A program made the translations under genes and the position numbers. A stretch of DNA of 64,000 nt from Corynebacterium sanguinis (GTDB lineage Bacteria > Actinomycetota > Actinomycetes > Mycobacteriales > Mycobacteriaceae): NCBI RefSeq assembly GCF_007641235.1, contig NZ_CP038157.1, forward strand, positions 806,001 to 870,000, read 5' to 3'. Shown here one piece after another: positions 27,012 to 35,775 of this stretch. The notes beneath the pieces were generated by a model. It was given only the letters and a program-made list of their open reading frames with translations. It was not told the origin of the DNA and ran no database searches. The stretch's first letter is position 1, and each line of letters starts with the position of its first letter.

Positions 27012-27965
27012 CTATGCGGCTGCGTAGCGGGCCGCCAGCGAGGAACAGATCATGAGCTGGATCATGTGGTAAATCATCAGCGGCACGATGAGCAGGCCCA
27101 GCGCGGCGCCGCCGAAGATCACCGAGGCCATGGGAAGGCCGGCGGCCAGGGACTTCTGCGTGCCGCACATCTGGATGGCGACGGTGTCCTCGTAGCTGAA
27201 CTTCAGCGCCCGAGGCACCGCCCTCGTCAGCCACAGCATGGCGCCTACGAGGACGAGCGAGAAGACGACGAGGAAGAGGATCTCCCACCCCGAGACCTCG
27301 CTCCACACACCGGCGACCATGGCCTTGGAGAACGCCGCGTAGACCACCATCCAGATGGAGATTCGGTCCACCTGCTTGGTGGCTTTCTTCGCCGCAAAAG
27401 CGCGCACAGCGGGCGCGAAGTTGTGCGCGAGCTGGCCCAGGACGAACGGCAGGAGCAGCTGGAGCGCGATGTCGATGAACACCCCGGCGTTCACCGCAAT
27501 CCCCTCCCCCGTGCCCATCAGCAGCATCACCAGCAGCGGCGTGGCGACGACACCCACGAGGCTGGACACGCTCGCCGCGACGACAGCGCCGGAGACGTTG
27601 CCGCGCGCGATCCCCGTCAGCGCCACCGAGGACTGCACCGTCGACGGCACGAGCATGGCGTAGAGGATGCCCTGGTACATGCCCTCGCTGACAAACGCCG
27701 TGGTGGGCCGGACGGCGAGGCCGATCAGCGGGTACACCACGAAGGTGAAGGCCAGGATGATCAGGTGCAGGCGCCAGTGCGTCAACCCCCGCATCGCCTC
27801 GGAGGTCGACAGCCGCGCGCCGTAGAGGAAGAACAAGAAGGCGATCGCGAGCTTCGTTAGTACGTCGAAGACGTCGGCGAAGGTTCCGCTCGCCGGGAGT
27901 AAGAACGCGAGCAGCGAGGCGAGGATGATTCCCTGGATCAGGGGGTCTTTAAGGAAGGAGAACAT
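27012..27965 (-). CDS. Bile acid:sodium symporter (SBF/YfeH-like) family transporter
   Basis: A 317-aa integral membrane protein with about ten transmembrane helices (FLLPASG, LAIAFLFFLYGARLS, ILYAMLVPSTVQSSVALTGIARGN). The SBF-like group (PF13593 type) includes YfeH and fungal Rch1; substrates are mostly unknown. The ATG at 27965 has a TAGACT -10 box 6 nt upstream. It is close to the Rieske gene (9 bp) but appears to have its own leaderless promoter. Confidence 0.85.
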   Translation of the reverse strand: MFSFLKDPLIQGIILASLLAFLLPASGTFADVFDVLTKLAIAFLFFLYGARLSTSEAMRGLTHWRLHLIILAFTFVVYPLIGLAVRPTTAFVSEGMYQGILYAMLVPSTVQSSVALTGIARGNVSGAVVAASVSSLVGVVATPLLVMLLMGTGEGIAVNAGVFIDIALQLLLPFVLGQLAHNFAPAVRAFAAKKATKQVDRISIWMVVYAAFSKAMVAGVWSEVSGWEILFLVVFSLVLVGAMLWLTRAVPRALKFSYEDTVAIQMCGTQKSLAAGLPMASVIFGGAALGLLIVPLMIYHMIQLMICSSLAARYAAA

Positions 27966-27971
27966 GCCGAC

Positions 27972-27977
27972 AGTCTA
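27972..27977 (-). promoter_or_regulatory. -10 box of a leaderless SBF-transporter promoter
   Basis: TAGACT on the minus strand, 6 nt before the ATG at 27965. It overlaps the last codons of the Rieske gene. Confidence 0.4.
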
Positions 27978-28349
27978 GGACTGCGGGTCGGAGGCGACGA
28001 GGCGCTCCTCCTGATCCTCCAGGGCAACCTCGCGCAGCCCGCGCACCGCGGGCCCGGAGACGACGGAGCCGTCGGCGATGCTGAAGGTCGAGCCATGCGC
28101 CGTGCAGCGCACGGTGTCGCCCTGAGCGACGGTGATCTTCTTGAACTCGTGCGGGCAGGTCGAGGAGTACGCCACGTAGTTGCCCGCGGTGGGTTGGGCG
28201 ATGATGAACTTGTCCAGGATCACGGAGCCGCCGACCGGGACAGCGGTCTTGGCCACGTCGTCGGTTGGCTCCTGGCCGCACGCGGCGAGGAAGGCGCCAG
28301 CGAAGGTGGTCGCGGTGCCGAGGAGGAAGAGGCGTCGAGAGCAGGTCAT
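27975..28349 (-). CDS. Rieske [2Fe-2S] lipoprotein with Tat-type signal
   Basis: A 124-aa protein. A twin-arginine signal (SRRLFLLGTATTFAGAFLAAC) ends in a lipobox cysteine, so it is probably exported folded and lipid-anchored. The Rieske ligands are in STCPHEF (C-x-H) and CTAHGS (C-x2-H). It is too short to be the QcrA subunit and its redox partner is unknown. The ATG overlaps the trpA stop by 4 bp, which is odd because it has no obvious link to tryptophan. The longer open frame upstream is only a shadow of trpA. Confidence 0.85.
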   Translation of the reverse strand: MTCSRRLFLLGTATTFAGAFLAACGQEPTDDVAKTAVPVGGSVILDKFIIAQPTAGNYVAYSSTCPHEFKKITVAQGDTVRCTAHGSTFSIADGSVVSGPAVRGLREVALEDQEERLVASDPQS

Positions 28350-29188
28350 GAGTGAATCGTAGCCCGTTTCATCGCCGCGACGAAGGAGGCGAGCTCCTTT
28401 TTCAGCGTGTCCATGTCGGTGATCCGCCCCGGATTGGGGTGCTCGCCCTCGGTGTGGGCGTCGATAATGCGCGTCAGCGCCGAGCCGGAGATCGCGCCCG
28501 CGGCACCCGCCTCGATGGCCGCGCGGACGTGCTCGGGCGAGGAGATGCCGAACCCGAGGAGGACGTCGGCGCCGCCGTAGCTGTTGATGTTCTCCACGAC
28601 CTCGTGCAGCCCGTCGACGGAGGATTCGCGCTCGGTGCCGGTCACACCGTCGCGTGAGATGGCGTAGATGTAGCCCTTTGAGTGCTGCGCCACCCCTTCG
28701 AGCGTTGCCGGCGAGGCCTTGGCGGGGGCGATGTAGATGGTCTCGATCCCGGCCTCTGCGGCCGCCGCGTCGAAGGGGCGGCCCTCGCGCACGGGGACGT
28801 CGGGAAGCAAGATGCTGTCCGCTCCCGCCTCGGCGAACTCGCGGTAGAAGCGGTCCAGGCCGCGGACGTAGGCGACGTTGGCGTAGATGAGCATGCCGAT
28901 GGGTAGCTCTGGGTAGCGCGCGCGGATCTCGCGCACGACGTCGAGGGCGTCCTGCACGGTGGAACCGCCGTCGAGAGCGCGGACATGGGCGCGCTGGATC
29001 GCGGGGCCGTCGGCGCCCGGGTCGGAGAAGGGAACGCCCAGCTCGAGCGCGTCGGCGCCGGCCTCGACGGCGGCGACGATGATCTCGATGGAGTCTGCGG
29101 GCGTGGGGTCGCACAGCATGATAAACGGGACGAAGGCGCCCTCGTTCTTTTGCTTGAGCGCGGCGAACGTGGTGGTGTAGCGGCTCAT
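28346..29188 (-). CDS. trpA: Tryptophan synthase alpha subunit
   Basis: A 280-aa TIM-barrel enzyme that cleaves indole-3-glycerol phosphate and passes indole to TrpB. Recognisable parts are FVPFIMLCDPTP, LELGVPFSDPGADGP (with the catalytic Asp and Glu), LLPDVPVREG and the phosphate loop LLGFGISSPEHV. It follows trpB after 3 bp as the last biosynthetic gene of the trp operon. Confidence 0.96.
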   Translation of the reverse strand: MSRYTTTFAALKQKNEGAFVPFIMLCDPTPADSIEIIVAAVEAGADALELGVPFSDPGADGPAIQRAHVRALDGGSTVQDALDVVREIRARYPELPIGMLIYANVAYVRGLDRFYREFAEAGADSILLPDVPVREGRPFDAAAAEAGIETIYIAPAKASPATLEGVAQHSKGYIYAISRDGVTGTERESSVDGLHEVVENINSYGGADVLLGFGISSPEHVRAAIEAGAAGAISGSALTRIIDAHTEGEHPNPGRITDMDTLKKELASFVAAMKRATIHS

Positions 29189-29191
29189 CTT

Positions 29192-30442
29192 TTAATGCTC
29201 CCTTGCGGTGTCGATGCGGAACTCGAGGTGCTGCTCTAGGTTGTTGCGCACGTGCGCGATGTCCTTGTCCCCGCGGCCCGAGAGCGACACCAGGATGTTC
29301 AGCGGCTCGCCTTCGGCCGGGGCCTCGGCGGCGCGCCCGAGAGCGTAGGCGAAGGCGTGCGAGGACTCCAGCGCCGGGATGATGCCCTCGTACTTGCTTA
29401 AGAGCTGGAACGCCTTGAGCGCGTCGCCGTCGGTGACGGGCACGTACGTGGCGCGGCCCGTTTTGGCGAGGTAGGCGTGCTCCGGGCCGACGGCGGGGTA
29501 ATCCAGGCCCGCGGAGATGGAGTAGGACTCCTCCACCTGCCCGTCGGTGTTGCGCATCAGGTAGGACTTCGTGCCGTGGAGGATACCGATCGTGCCGGCG
29601 GCGATGGCCGCGCCGTGCTTGCCCACGCCGACGCCCTCGCCGCCCGGCTCGGTGCCGATGAGCTCCACGCCCTCATCGTCAATGAAGTCCGCGAACATGC
29701 CGATGGCGTTGGACCCGCCACCGACGCACGCGACGACGACATCGGGCAGCGCGCCGACGCGCTCGAGCATCTGGGCGCGCGCCTCGGTGGAGATGACGCG
29801 GTGGAACTCCTTGACCATCTTCGGGAACGGGTGCGGGCCCGCGGCGGTGCCCAGCAGGTAGTGCGAATCGTGGAAGGTGGCCGTCCAGTCGCGCAGCGCC
29901 TCGTTGACGGCGTCTTTCAGCGTGCCGGAGCCCGAGTCCACGCCGACGACCTTCGCACCCATCAGGCGCATGCGGTAGACGTTCGGCTCCTGGCGGGCCA
30001 TGTCCTCGACACCCATGTAGACGACACAATCTAGGTCGAGCAGCGCGCAGGCAAGGGCTGTCGCGGTGCCGTGCTGCCCCGCCCCGGTCTCGGCGATGAT
30101 GCGGGTCTTGCCCATCTTTTTCGCCAGCAGTGCCTGGCCGATGACCTGGTTGGTCTTGTGGGCACCGCCGTGGACGAGGTCTTCGCGCTTAAGGAAGATC
30201 CGCGCGTTCGCGCCGTCGAGCGGCAGGTTGCGGCACTCGGTGAGCGGGGTGGGCCGGCCGAGGTAGTCGCGCAGCAGCGCGCGGTACTCGGCCATGAACT
30301 CCTCGTCGTTGAACGCGGCGACGAAGGCGCGCTCAAGCTCGTCGAGGGCGGGCAGCAGCGATTCGGGCACGTACTGGCCGCCGAACTCGCCGTAGTAGGC
30401 GGGCAGGATGGTGCGTCCGCCGTCCTTGTTGGTCTGCGTCAT
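29192..30442 (-). CDS. trpB: Tryptophan synthase beta subunit
   Basis: A 416-aa PLP enzyme that condenses indole and serine. The PLP lysine is in [29 protein letters not shown] and the phosphate-binding GGGSNAIG are also present. The ATG at 30442 ([18 protein letters not shown]) matches the usual N-terminus; the frame is open upstream only across the end of trpCF. It lies 10 bp after trpCF. Confidence 0.97.
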   Translation of the reverse strand: MTQTNKDGGRTILPAYYGEFGGQYVPESLLPALDELERAFVAAFNDEEFMAEYRALLRDYLGRPTPLTECRNLPLDGANARIFLKREDLVHGGAHKTNQVIGQALLAKKMGKTRIIAETGAGQHGTATALACALLDLDCVVYMGVEDMARQEPNVYRMRLMGAKVVGVDSGSGTLKDAVNEALRDWTATFHDSHYLLGTAAGPHPFPKMVKEFHRVISTEARAQMLERVGALPDVVVACVGGGSNAIGMFADFIDDEGVELIGTEPGGEGVGVGKHGAAIAAGTIGILHGTKSYLMRNTDGQVEESYSISAGLDYPAVGPEHAYLAKTGRATYVPVTDGDALKAFQLLSKYEGIIPALESSHAFAYALGRAAEAPAEGEPLNILVSLSGRGDKDIAHVRNNLEQHLEFRIDTAREH

Positions 30443-30452
30443 GGTCAGTTCC

Positions 30453-31865
30453 TTACGTATGGAAGTTTCGGATGGTGGTAAACGCGCGTCGCAAAGCGCC
30501 TGCGTCCTTGTGCCCGGCCCACTGCCCCGCCGTGCTGGGGTACTCAACGCCGGAGTTGAGGTCCACGCCGAGGCAACCGGCACTCAGCGCATCGGCGACG
30601 TTATCGGGCCCGATCCCGCCGGCGAGCAGCGCGTGGTTCTTGACCTCTTCGGGGATCTCCGCCCAATCGAAGGATTCGCCCGTGCCGCCGTCGTGGGCAT
30701 CGAGCACGAGCTTATCGACGCTCCCCAGCAGCGCCGTTGCCACCTGGGCGCCCTCAGGGGTGGTCATGGAGACCGCGCGCCAGACCTCTACCCCATCGCC
30801 GACCTCGGCACGGATGGCGTCGACAAGCTCGAGCTCCGCCTCGATGCTGCCCTGGTAGGAGGCGTGGACCTGGACGGCGTGGATGCCGTCGACGGTGAGC
30901 TCGGCCCAGCCCTGGGCGCGGCGGGAGACGGCCACGTACTTCAGGTGCGGCTCGTGCGCCATGATTTCGGCGGATGTTTCACGTGAAACATTGCGCGGGG
31001 AGGCGTCCTCGAAGATGAGCCCGCCGTAGACCGCGCCGGCCGCGCGGGCGGCCTGGGCGGCCGAGGAGGTGGTGAGGCCGCACACCTTGTTCGGGCCGTG
31101 GACCAGCATCCGCGCTGCCCAATCCACGTCGGGCTGGCTGGTGAGCTGGGACCCGACGAGGAACGCGTCCGAGTGCCCGCCCAGCCGGCGCACGGTTGCG
31201 ACGTCGCGGATGCCGGACTCGGAAACGATCAGGGCGCCCTCCGGCGCGAGCGGCGCGAGGCGTGCGGAACGCTCAAGGTCGATCGACAGGTCGTGCAGGT
31301 TGCGGTGGTTGACACCGAAAATCTTGGCGCCGAGACGGCTGGAGCGCTCGGCTTCCTCTTCGTCGATGACCTCGGTGAGGACGTCCATGCCCAGGCGCGC
31401 GGCGAGGTCTGAGAGAGCGCGGTACTGCGCGTCGTCAAGCACGCTCAGCATGAGCAGGATCGCGTCGGCACCGAAGTAGCGCGCGGCGTACACCTGGATC
31501 TCGTCGACGATGAAGTCCTTGCACAGCACCGGCAGGTGGGTGATCGAGGCGACCGTGGCCAGGTGGTCGTAGTCTCCCCCGAACTTGTCCGGTTCGCAGA
31601 GCACGGAGATGCCGGCGGCGTAGCGCGAGTAGATGGAGGCGATCTCACCGGGCTCGTAGTGCTCGCGGATCATCCCGAGAGACGGCGAGGAGGATTTGCA
31701 CTCCATGATGAACTGCGTGCCCTCGCGGGCGAGCGAGTCGTACAGGGAGCGCGTGGAGCGCGGTAGTGCGCTCAGGTCGACGCCACTGAGACGCGCTTTA
31801 ATTGCGTCAAGGTGACGAAAACGCTGCTGGACAATCCCCTCGAGAACGGTGGGTAATTTAGTCAC
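30453..31865 (-). CDS. trpCF: Bifunctional indole-3-glycerol phosphate synthase / phosphoribosylanthranilate isomerase
   Basis: A 470-aa fusion catalysing two consecutive steps. Residues 1-260 are TrpC ([40 protein letters not shown]). About 262-465 is TrpF ([42 protein letters not shown]). The fused form is typical of Corynebacterium. It starts with GTG at 31865 and overlaps trpD by 8 bp. A perfect parS palindrome lies inside the coding region at the C-F junction and is translated as NVSRET. Confidence 0.96.
   Translation of the reverse strand: MTKLPTVLEGIVQQRFRHLDAIKARLSGVDLSALPRSTRSLYDSLAREGTQFIMECKSSSPSLGMIREHYEPGEIASIYSRYAAGISVLCEPDKFGGDYDHLATVASITHLPVLCKDFIVDEIQVYAARYFGADAILLMLSVLDDAQYRALSDLAARLGMDVLTEVIDEEEAERSSRLGAKIFGVNHRNLHDLSIDLERSARLAPLAPEGALIVSESGIRDVATVRRLGGHSDAFLVGSQLTSQPDVDWAARMLVHGPNKVCGLTTSSAAQAARAAGAVYGGLIFEDASPRNVSRETSAEIMAHEPHLKYVAVSRRAQGWAELTVDGIHAVQVHASYQGSIEAELELVDAIRAEVGDGVEVWRAVSMTTPEGAQVATALLGSVDKLVLDAHDGGTGESFDWAEIPEEVKNHALLAGGIGPDNVADALSAGCLGVDLNSGVEYPSTAGQWAGHKDAGALRRAFTTIRNFHT
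30975..30990. promoter_or_regulatory. parS: parS site (perfect), inside trpCF
   Basis: TGTTTCACGTGAAACA, an exact match. It lies in the trpCF coding sequence near the start of the TrpF half. Confidence 0.93.
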
Positions 31866-32883
31866 GGTAATCGGCCTCCTCGTGAGTCCGCTGCCACGTT
31901 TCCACGGAGCCGTCGGTAAGCATGCTCAGAGCGCGCTCGGTGCCCTCGCGCATCGTGTTGGAAATGCCGGCGAGGTAGAACATCGCGCCGGCGTTCACCG
32001 CCACCGCGTCACGGTGCGCCGCGGGGCCTCGCCCGGCGAAGGTCGCGCGCATGAACCGGGCGTTCTCTACCCCGTCGCCGCCGCGCAGGTCCTCGAGCGC
32101 GTGGGTGGACACGCCGAGTTCGGCGGGGCTGATGCGGAAGTTCGTGATCTCTCCGTCGCGCAGCTCCCACACCTCGGTTTCACCGTGGACGGCGATCTCG
32201 TCGGTACCCGCGCCGTGGACCACAAGGGCGCGTGACCTGCCCAGTTCCTTCATGGTCTCCGCAATGATGGGGCCCATCGACGGTTTAGCGATACCCATTA
32301 TTTGGAACTCCGGGCGAGCCGGGCTGAGCAGCGGGCCCATCGTGTTGAACAGCGTGGACACTCCGAGTGACTTGCGCACCGGCTGGACGTGCGCGATCGC
32401 CGGGTTGTACGCGGGCGCGAACAGGAAGGTGAAGTTCGATGCTTCGAACTGGCGCACCGCGCGCTCCGGGTCGAGGTCTAGCGGGATGTTGAGCGCCTCC
32501 AGCACGTCCGCCGAGCCGGACTTCGAGGACACCGAGCGGTTGCCGCACTTGATCATCTTCACTCCCCCAGCCGCGGCGGTTAACGACGCCGCGGTGGAGA
32601 TGTTGATCGTGTTCGCCCCGTCGCCACCCGTGCCGGCGGAGTCCATGATGCCCTTGCCGGTGACGGGGAACGGCCGGCCCGCCGCGAGGAAGGCGCGCGC
32701 CGCCCCGGCGACATCCGCGAAGGTCTCGCCACGCGTGCGCACCGTGGCCAGAAGCGCTGCGATGTGCACGTCGTCGTAATCGCCGATGGTCAGGGGAGTA
32801 AACGCCTCGATCGCCTCGTCGAGGGTGGGGGCTTTGTTGTCGAGGAACCGCCGCAGGATTTCGAGGGATTTGTCGCTGGCCAT
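31858..32883 (-). CDS. trpD: Anthranilate phosphoribosyltransferase
   Basis: A 341-aa enzyme that joins anthranilate and PRPP. The PRPP loop is DSAGTGGDGANTINIST, with KCGNRSVSSKSGSADVLE and an HGAGTDEI motif. It follows trpG by 4 bp and overlaps trpCF by 8 bp. Confidence 0.97.
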   Translation of the reverse strand: MASDKSLEILRRFLDNKAPTLDEAIEAFTPLTIGDYDDVHIAALLATVRTRGETFADVAGAARAFLAAGRPFPVTGKGIMDSAGTGGDGANTINISTAASLTAAAGGVKMIKCGNRSVSSKSGSADVLEALNIPLDLDPERAVRQFEASNFTFLFAPAYNPAIAHVQPVRKSLGVSTLFNTMGPLLSPARPEFQIMGIAKPSMGPIIAETMKELGRSRALVVHGAGTDEIAVHGETEVWELRDGEITNFRISPAELGVSTHALEDLRGGDGVENARFMRATFAGRGPAAHRDAVAVNAGAMFYLAGISNTMREGTERALSMLTDGSVETWQRTHEEADYRD

Positions 32884-32887
32884 GTTT

Positions 32888-33502
32888 CTAGCGCCCTTTC
32901 ATAAGTTCGGCCACGCAGCGCTCAATCATGATCGGACCTGCGGGGGTGAGGATGGATTCGGGGTGGAACTGCAAACCAATCGACATGCGATCGTCGCTGC
33001 GCGCGGCCATGACGACGTCGCCAAGCCGGGTCTGCGTCCGCGCCAGGGAGTGCAGGCCGTCGGGGAGGTCGACGGTGCCGAGCGAGTGGTAGCGCGCCAC
33101 CGGCACGGTGCGCCCCGGGGTTCCGGGGGTATCGTCGCTGGTGAGGCCGTCGAAAAGCCCGCTGGCGATGCCTGCCTCGTCGAGCTGCATGCCAATTTGC
33201 TGACCGTGGACGGGCCCGCAAGGCTGCACGTGGCCGCCGAAGTGCTCGACGAGGGCCTGGAAGCCGAGGCAGATGCCGAGGATCGGGATGCGGCCCTGGG
33301 CGGCGGCGATGAGGTCCATCATGGAACCGGCCTCAACCGGGTAGCCGGGGCCTGGCGAGAGCACGATGAGGTCCGGCTCGGTGGCGAGGATGAGCTCGGC
33401 GGGCACAGTGTTGCGGTAGACGGTGGCGTCGAACTGGCGCATCGCGTCAACCAGGTTGTAGACAAAGGAGTCCTGGTTATCGAGGAGAACGACCCCGCTC
33501 AT
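32888..33502 (-). CDS. trpG: Anthranilate synthase component II (glutamine amidotransferase)
   Basis: A 204-aa class I amidotransferase supplying ammonia to TrpE. The nucleophile cysteine is in PILGICLGFQAL, the catalytic His-Glu pair in LQFHPESILTP, and the family start is VVLLDNQDSFVYNLVD. Its start overlaps the trpE stop by 4 bp, ensuring equal synthesis of the two subunits. Confidence 0.96.
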   Translation of the reverse strand: MSGVVLLDNQDSFVYNLVDAMRQFDATVYRNTVPAELILATEPDLIVLSPGPGYPVEAGSMMDLIAAAQGRIPILGICLGFQALVEHFGGHVQPCGPVHGQQIGMQLDEAGIASGLFDGLTSDDTPGTPGRTVPVARYHSLGTVDLPDGLHSLARTQTRLGDVVMAARSDDRMSIGLQFHPESILTPAGPIMIERCVAELMKGR

Positions 33503-35055
33503 TTCACTACCTCCAATGTGGCTCCCGCCGCAAGCGCGATGGCGTTGAGTACCGCGTACGCCTTGTGCAGGGTCTCGTCGGCCTCGGCCTGCGGGTTCGA
33601 GTCGCGCACAACGCCCGCGCCGGCCTGCACCGCCGCGACGCCGCCCGAGACGTAGGCACTGCGGATGACAATACAGTTATCCATGTCGCCGCTGCCGGTG
33701 AGGTAGCCAATCGCCCCGCCGTAGGACCCGCGCCGGGCGCCCTCGAGCTGGCGCAGCAGCTCCGTGGCGCGCAGCTTCGGGGCGCCGGTCAGGGTGCCCA
33801 TGTTCATGCACGCGCGGTACGCGTCGAGCGCGTCGAGGTCGTCGGCCAGCGTCGCAGTGACGCGCGAGACGAGGTGCATCACGCGCGAGTAGCGGTCGAC
33901 CTGCAGCAGGTCCGCCACGCGGCGGCTGCCGGGCTCGGCGACGCGGGCGAGGTCGTTGCGCGCCAGGTCGACGAGCATGGTGTGCTCCGCGACCTCCTTG
34001 GCGTCGGTGCGCAGCTGCAGCTCCATGCGCGTGTCCAGCTCGTGGTTGACGCTACCGTCGGGGTTGAGCCCGCGCGGCCGGGTGCCCGCGATCGGGTAAA
34101 GCTGGATCTCCCTGGTCACCGCGTTGAACTGCAGGTTGGATTCGGGCGAGGCGCCGAAGAGCTCGTAGGGCTCGCCGTTTCGGCCGGTGCCGCGCACGTA
34201 GAACATGTACGGCGAGGGGTTGGTCTCGCGCAGCGCGCGGTACGCGGCAAACGCGTCGACGCAGGTGGTGCTGAACGTCCTGGCGGGAACGACCTGGTAG
34301 ATGTCGCCGTTGTAAATATCGCCTTTGAGCTTGTCGACGTCCGCACGAAACTGCTCGTCCGTAATATCCGCTGTCACGGTGATCGTCGCCCCCGGGTGCT
34401 CCGCCGGCTCGTAGGCGTGCTCGTCGTCGGGGTCGGCCACGCGGATGCGCTCAGCCAGCTCGCCGAGCTGCGGGGCGGAACCGTCGTGGGTGATGCCCGT
34501 GAGGTAAGCGGTGCCGGACTCGTGGTCGATGCGCAACAGCGTCTCCGCGACGACGAACTGGTAGTCGGGGTACGCGTTGGTGGAGTCCGCGACCTCGGGC
34601 AACCGCTCGAAGGTCTCCAGGTAGTCGAAGGCCATCCCCCCGGCGAGGAAGGGGAAGTCGCCGTGGCGGTAGCCCGCGTCAGTAGACAGCGCGCGCAGCA
34701 CCTCCGCGTTGGACACGGCGGTGAGCCGCTCGCGCTCGTCAGCGGCGTCGGAGGTGGGAAAGTCGAACACGCCGTCGCCGACGTAAAACTCAGCAAGCTG
34801 CTTGCGCAGCCGCGCGGCCAGCACCTCGCCCGAGGCGGTCAGGGGCTCGGCGTGGACGCGGGAGCCGTCGCAGGTCACGCGTAACGACGCCCGCAGCACC
34901 GCCACGGACTGCAACCCCGACTTGGTGGAGATATCAGCGGACTCTAAAAGCACCGAATCGGTCGCTGTTGTGCCGTCGAGGTAGGCGAAGAGGGCTGAGG
35001 CGTTGGCATGGTACTTGACGTCCACGCGCGCCACCTTGGGTGGGGGGTTGCTCAT
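33499..35055 (-). CDS. trpE: Anthranilate synthase component I
   Basis: A 518-aa chorismate-using enzyme and the feedback point of the pathway. The LLESADIS segment near residue 40 corresponds to the tryptophan-binding region of the family. Catalytic core motifs are YNGDIYQVVPAR, GTRPRGLNPDG, VDLARNDLARV and MNMGTLTGAPKLRATELL. The ATG at 35055 (MSNPPPKVARV) was preferred; 25 further upstream codons fall in the attenuator. First structural gene after the trpL leader. Confidence 0.96.
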   Translation of the reverse strand: MSNPPPKVARVDVKYHANASALFAYLDGTTATDSVLLESADISTKSGLQSVAVLRASLRVTCDGSRVHAEPLTASGEVLAARLRKQLAEFYVGDGVFDFPTSDAADERERLTAVSNAEVLRALSTDAGYRHGDFPFLAGGMAFDYLETFERLPEVADSTNAYPDYQFVVAETLLRIDHESGTAYLTGITHDGSAPQLGELAERIRVADPDDEHAYEPAEHPGATITVTADITDEQFRADVDKLKGDIYNGDIYQVVPARTFSTTCVDAFAAYRALRETNPSPYMFYVRGTGRNGEPYELFGASPESNLQFNAVTREIQLYPIAGTRPRGLNPDGSVNHELDTRMELQLRTDAKEVAEHTMLVDLARNDLARVAEPGSRRVADLLQVDRYSRVMHLVSRVTATLADDLDALDAYRACMNMGTLTGAPKLRATELLRQLEGARRGSYGGAIGYLTGSGDMDNCIVIRSAYVSGGVAAVQAGAGVVRDSNPQAEADETLHKAYAVLNAIALAAGATLEVVK

Positions 35056-35100
35056 CAGTTCATCCTTGGTTCGAGTTCTCTGCACCGAGGGTACTGGTAG

Positions 35101-35173
35101 CAAAAGACCCGCGGTGCTGGGGTTATCCAAGCCGGCGGGCCGAAAGGGTACATCTACACATCTGGCACGCCGG
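35101..35173 (-). promoter_or_regulatory. trp attenuator region
   Basis: Downstream of the leader peptide the minus strand can form competing hairpins. A CCGGCG arm just after the leader stop can pair with CGCCGG at about 35131-35136. That second arm can instead join a CCCG-CCGG / CCG-CGGG hairpin ending in GGGTCTTTTG (35101-35139), which resembles a terminator. This is the arrangement expected of transcription attenuation. I judged pairing by eye only. Confidence 0.6.
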
Positions 35174-35218
35174 TTACGCGCGCCACCACCACTGGGTGGA
35201 GGAGATCGTTGATGTCAT
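35174..35218 (-). CDS. trpL: trp operon leader peptide
   Basis: A 14-aa peptide, MTSTISSTQWWWRA, with three consecutive Trp codons near its end. It lies between the trp promoter and the attenuator and 118 bp upstream of trpE. Ribosome stalling at the TGG run when charged tRNA-Trp is scarce would favour the anti-terminator. The ATG lies only 8 nt after the TAACAT -10 box, so the leader RNA is likely leaderless or nearly so. Confidence 0.85.
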   Translation of the reverse strand: MTSTISSTQWWWRA

Positions 35219-35226
35219 GCAATGGA

Positions 35227-35255
35227 ATGTTAGTCCAAGCTGTGAGACGGTGCAA
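35227..35255 (-). promoter_or_regulatory. trp operon promoter
   Basis: On the minus strand, TTGCAC (35255-35250) and TAACAT (35232-35227) are exactly 17 bp apart, immediately before trpL and just past the end of the SdpI-like gene. Confidence 0.7.
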
Positions 35256-35261
35256 CCGCTT

Positions 35262-35702
35262 CTAGGCGCCCTTGCCCTCGTCCGCCTTGGACGCGGCGTT
35301 GCGCAGCGCGTCGAGGTTGACCTGCGGCGCGGGCTGTTCTTGGGGTGCGGTGTGGTTGCGGGCGGCGTCGATTAGCGTGGCGGCTCTCGCGCCGAAGTTT
35401 CCCGCGACGGACAGGGCGATCACCGCAATGATGAGGGCGATAACGGGCGCGACCCACAGCCATCCGGAGGCGATGAACGCGAACGCCGCGCCGAACGCGA
35501 GGGCCACTCCGGCGAACAGGACGAAGGGGCCGGAGACCTTGTGCGCCTGGTCCCAGATCGATTTGTCCTTACGCACCGCGGCGATGCGCAGCCCGAAGAT
35601 GGAATTGCCGGGCAGCTTGCCCGCCGTCGCCACCGCGCCGACGACGGCGAGTACCACGGCGAGAACGAGATAAATGATGCCAACGACCAAGTTTGCTGTC
35701 AT
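35262..35702 (-). CDS. SdpI/YhfL-like membrane protein
   Basis: A 146-aa protein with an N-terminal helix (LVVGIIYLVLAVVLAVVGAV), the segment GNSIFGLRIAAVRKDKSIWDQAHK, which is the SdpI-family signature, and two more helices (about 60-105). In Bacillus SdpI gives immunity to a killing peptide; many homologues have no known role. The tail (about 110-146) is Ala/Gln-rich. The ATG at 35702 lies 6 nt after a TATGCT box. The long upstream open frame overlaps the divergent symporter gene and is not used. Confidence 0.75.
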   Translation of the reverse strand: MTANLVVGIIYLVLAVVLAVVGAVATAGKLPGNSIFGLRIAAVRKDKSIWDQAHKVSGPFVLFAGVALAFGAAFAFIASGWLWVAPVIALIIAVIALSVAGNFGARAATLIDAARNHTAPQEQPAPQVNLDALRNAASKADEGKGA

Positions 35703-35708
35703 ACACCC

Positions 35709-35714
35709 AGCATA
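35709..35714 (-). promoter_or_regulatory. -10 box of the leaderless SdpI-like gene promoter
   Basis: TATGCT on the minus strand, 6 nt before the ATG at 35702. Confidence 0.42.
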
Positions 35715-35775
35715 AATCCCCGCCCGTGGCGCGGATAGTTGTGGTGCACCAAAGTAATCAGCAAGAATATCATGC

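Noticed and set aside
33565-34884. 439-codon open frame antisense to trpE
   Set aside because: It is the complement of unmistakable TrpE sequence and rich in Arg/Val/Gly by GC bias.
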